From Prevotella sp. (lineage in GTDB: Bacteria > Bacteroidota > Bacteroidia > Bacteroidales > Bacteroidaceae): a stretch of DNA of 5,681 bases. The position numbers were made by a program, and so were the translations under genes. The stretch spans positions 1 to 5,681 of the forward strand of contig JAFPAS010000144.1 in NCBI GenBank assembly GCA_017424205.1. The letters run 5' to 3'. The notes under the pieces were generated by a model that was given only the letters and a program-made list of their open reading frames with translations, ran no database searches and was not told the DNA's origin. Below are positions 5,393-5,681 of this stretch, in pieces. Position 1 is the first letter of the stretch. Each line of letters opens with the position of its first letter.

Positions 5393-5681
5393 TTACAGGC
5401 CGAGGTCTTTCTTGATTTCCTCTACGCGTGCCTCTGCAGCCTTGTTTGCTGCATCGAAGTCGGCAGCGCCGCTGAATGGAGCAGGCACCTCGCAGTAGAA
5501 CTTAATCTTTGGCTCTGTGCCTGAAGGGCGAACACTAATCTTGAGTCCGTCTTCTGTGAACCACTGGAGCACGTTAGATGTAGCAGGCATATCGAAGTCT
5601 TTCTCTACACCGTTCTCTACCATCTTAAGTGTCTTGTAGTCCTTAGTCAGCACAACCTTGCTTCCTGCGATTTCTGTAGGA
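5393..5681 (-). CDS. Phosphoglucomutase/phosphomannomutase-type phosphohexomutase (C-terminal end, runs off the right edge)
   Basis: Alpha-D-phosphohexomutases interconvert hexose 1- and 6-phosphates in the cytoplasm, feeding glycolysis and polysaccharide synthesis. About 95 C-terminal residues are visible, ending KKDLGL. They contain VRPSGTEPKIKFYCEV, the conserved phosphate-binding loop of domain 4 (R-P-S-G-T-E-P-K). This identifies the superfamily, and all key loop residues are intact. The frame is open to the window edge (PTEIAGSKVVLTKDYK...), so the true start is outside; a GTG at 5653-5651 is internal. Which sugar it prefers (glucose or mannose) cannot be decided from this end alone. 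It has its own strong terminator and is separated from the R-M genes by over 1 kb, so it is an unrelated housekeeping neighbour. Confidence 0.93.
   Translation of the reverse strand, partial: PTEIAGSKVVLTKDYKTLKMVENGVEKDFDMPATSNVLQWFTEDGLKISVRPSGTEPKIKFYCEVPAPFSGAADFDAANKAAEARVEEIKKDLGL

Overview
The window looks like chromosome from a member of the Bacteroidetes, probably Bacteroidales and perhaps Prevotellaceae. This is inferred from three things. The -7/-33 promoter signature TAnnTTTG/TTTG lies upstream of the regulator gene. Shine-Dalgarno sites are mostly weak or absent. The protein sequences (phosphohexomutase C-terminus, WYL regulator, HsdM, Y1 transposase) read like that group. All recognisable genes lie on the minus strand.

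Layout in transcription order, from high to low coordinates. (1) 5393-5681 is the C-terminal end of a phosphoglucomutase/phosphomannomutase, closed by a textbook rho-independent terminator at 5334-5365. (2) 4316-5392 is about 1.1 kb with no convincing gene but much repeat structure: a six-unit 22-bp array of alternating inverted half-sites (5135-5266), two abutting hairpins, a long near-perfect palindrome (4872-4908), a heptamer repeat and a candidate promoter. (3) 3299-4315 encodes a WYL-domain transcriptional regulator. (4) 1721-3277 encodes HsdM, the adenine methyltransferase of a type I restriction-modification system. (5) 571-1704 encodes an HUH (Y1, REP/IS200-type) transposase-like protein fused to a second domain resembling the DprA/SLOG Rossmann fold. 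(6) 1-308 is the start of an HsdS specificity subunit that runs off the left edge. It has no ATG start at its N-terminus.

Genes 3 to 5 are packed tightly (gaps of 21 and 16 bp) and probably form one transcript from the promoter upstream of the WYL gene. HsdM would act with HsdS (and an HsdR outside the window) to methylate or cut DNA, with the WYL protein as likely regulator. The oddity is the Y1 transposase-like gene between hsdM and hsdS, two genes that normally adjoin. It is set apart by a 262-bp spacer on its hsdS side. That spacer holds a 12-bp-stem hairpin and a 20-bp near-identical copy of part of the transposase gene's 3' region. The strongest leads are the Y1-SLOG fusion placed inside an R-M operon, and the helically phased 22-bp palindromic array.
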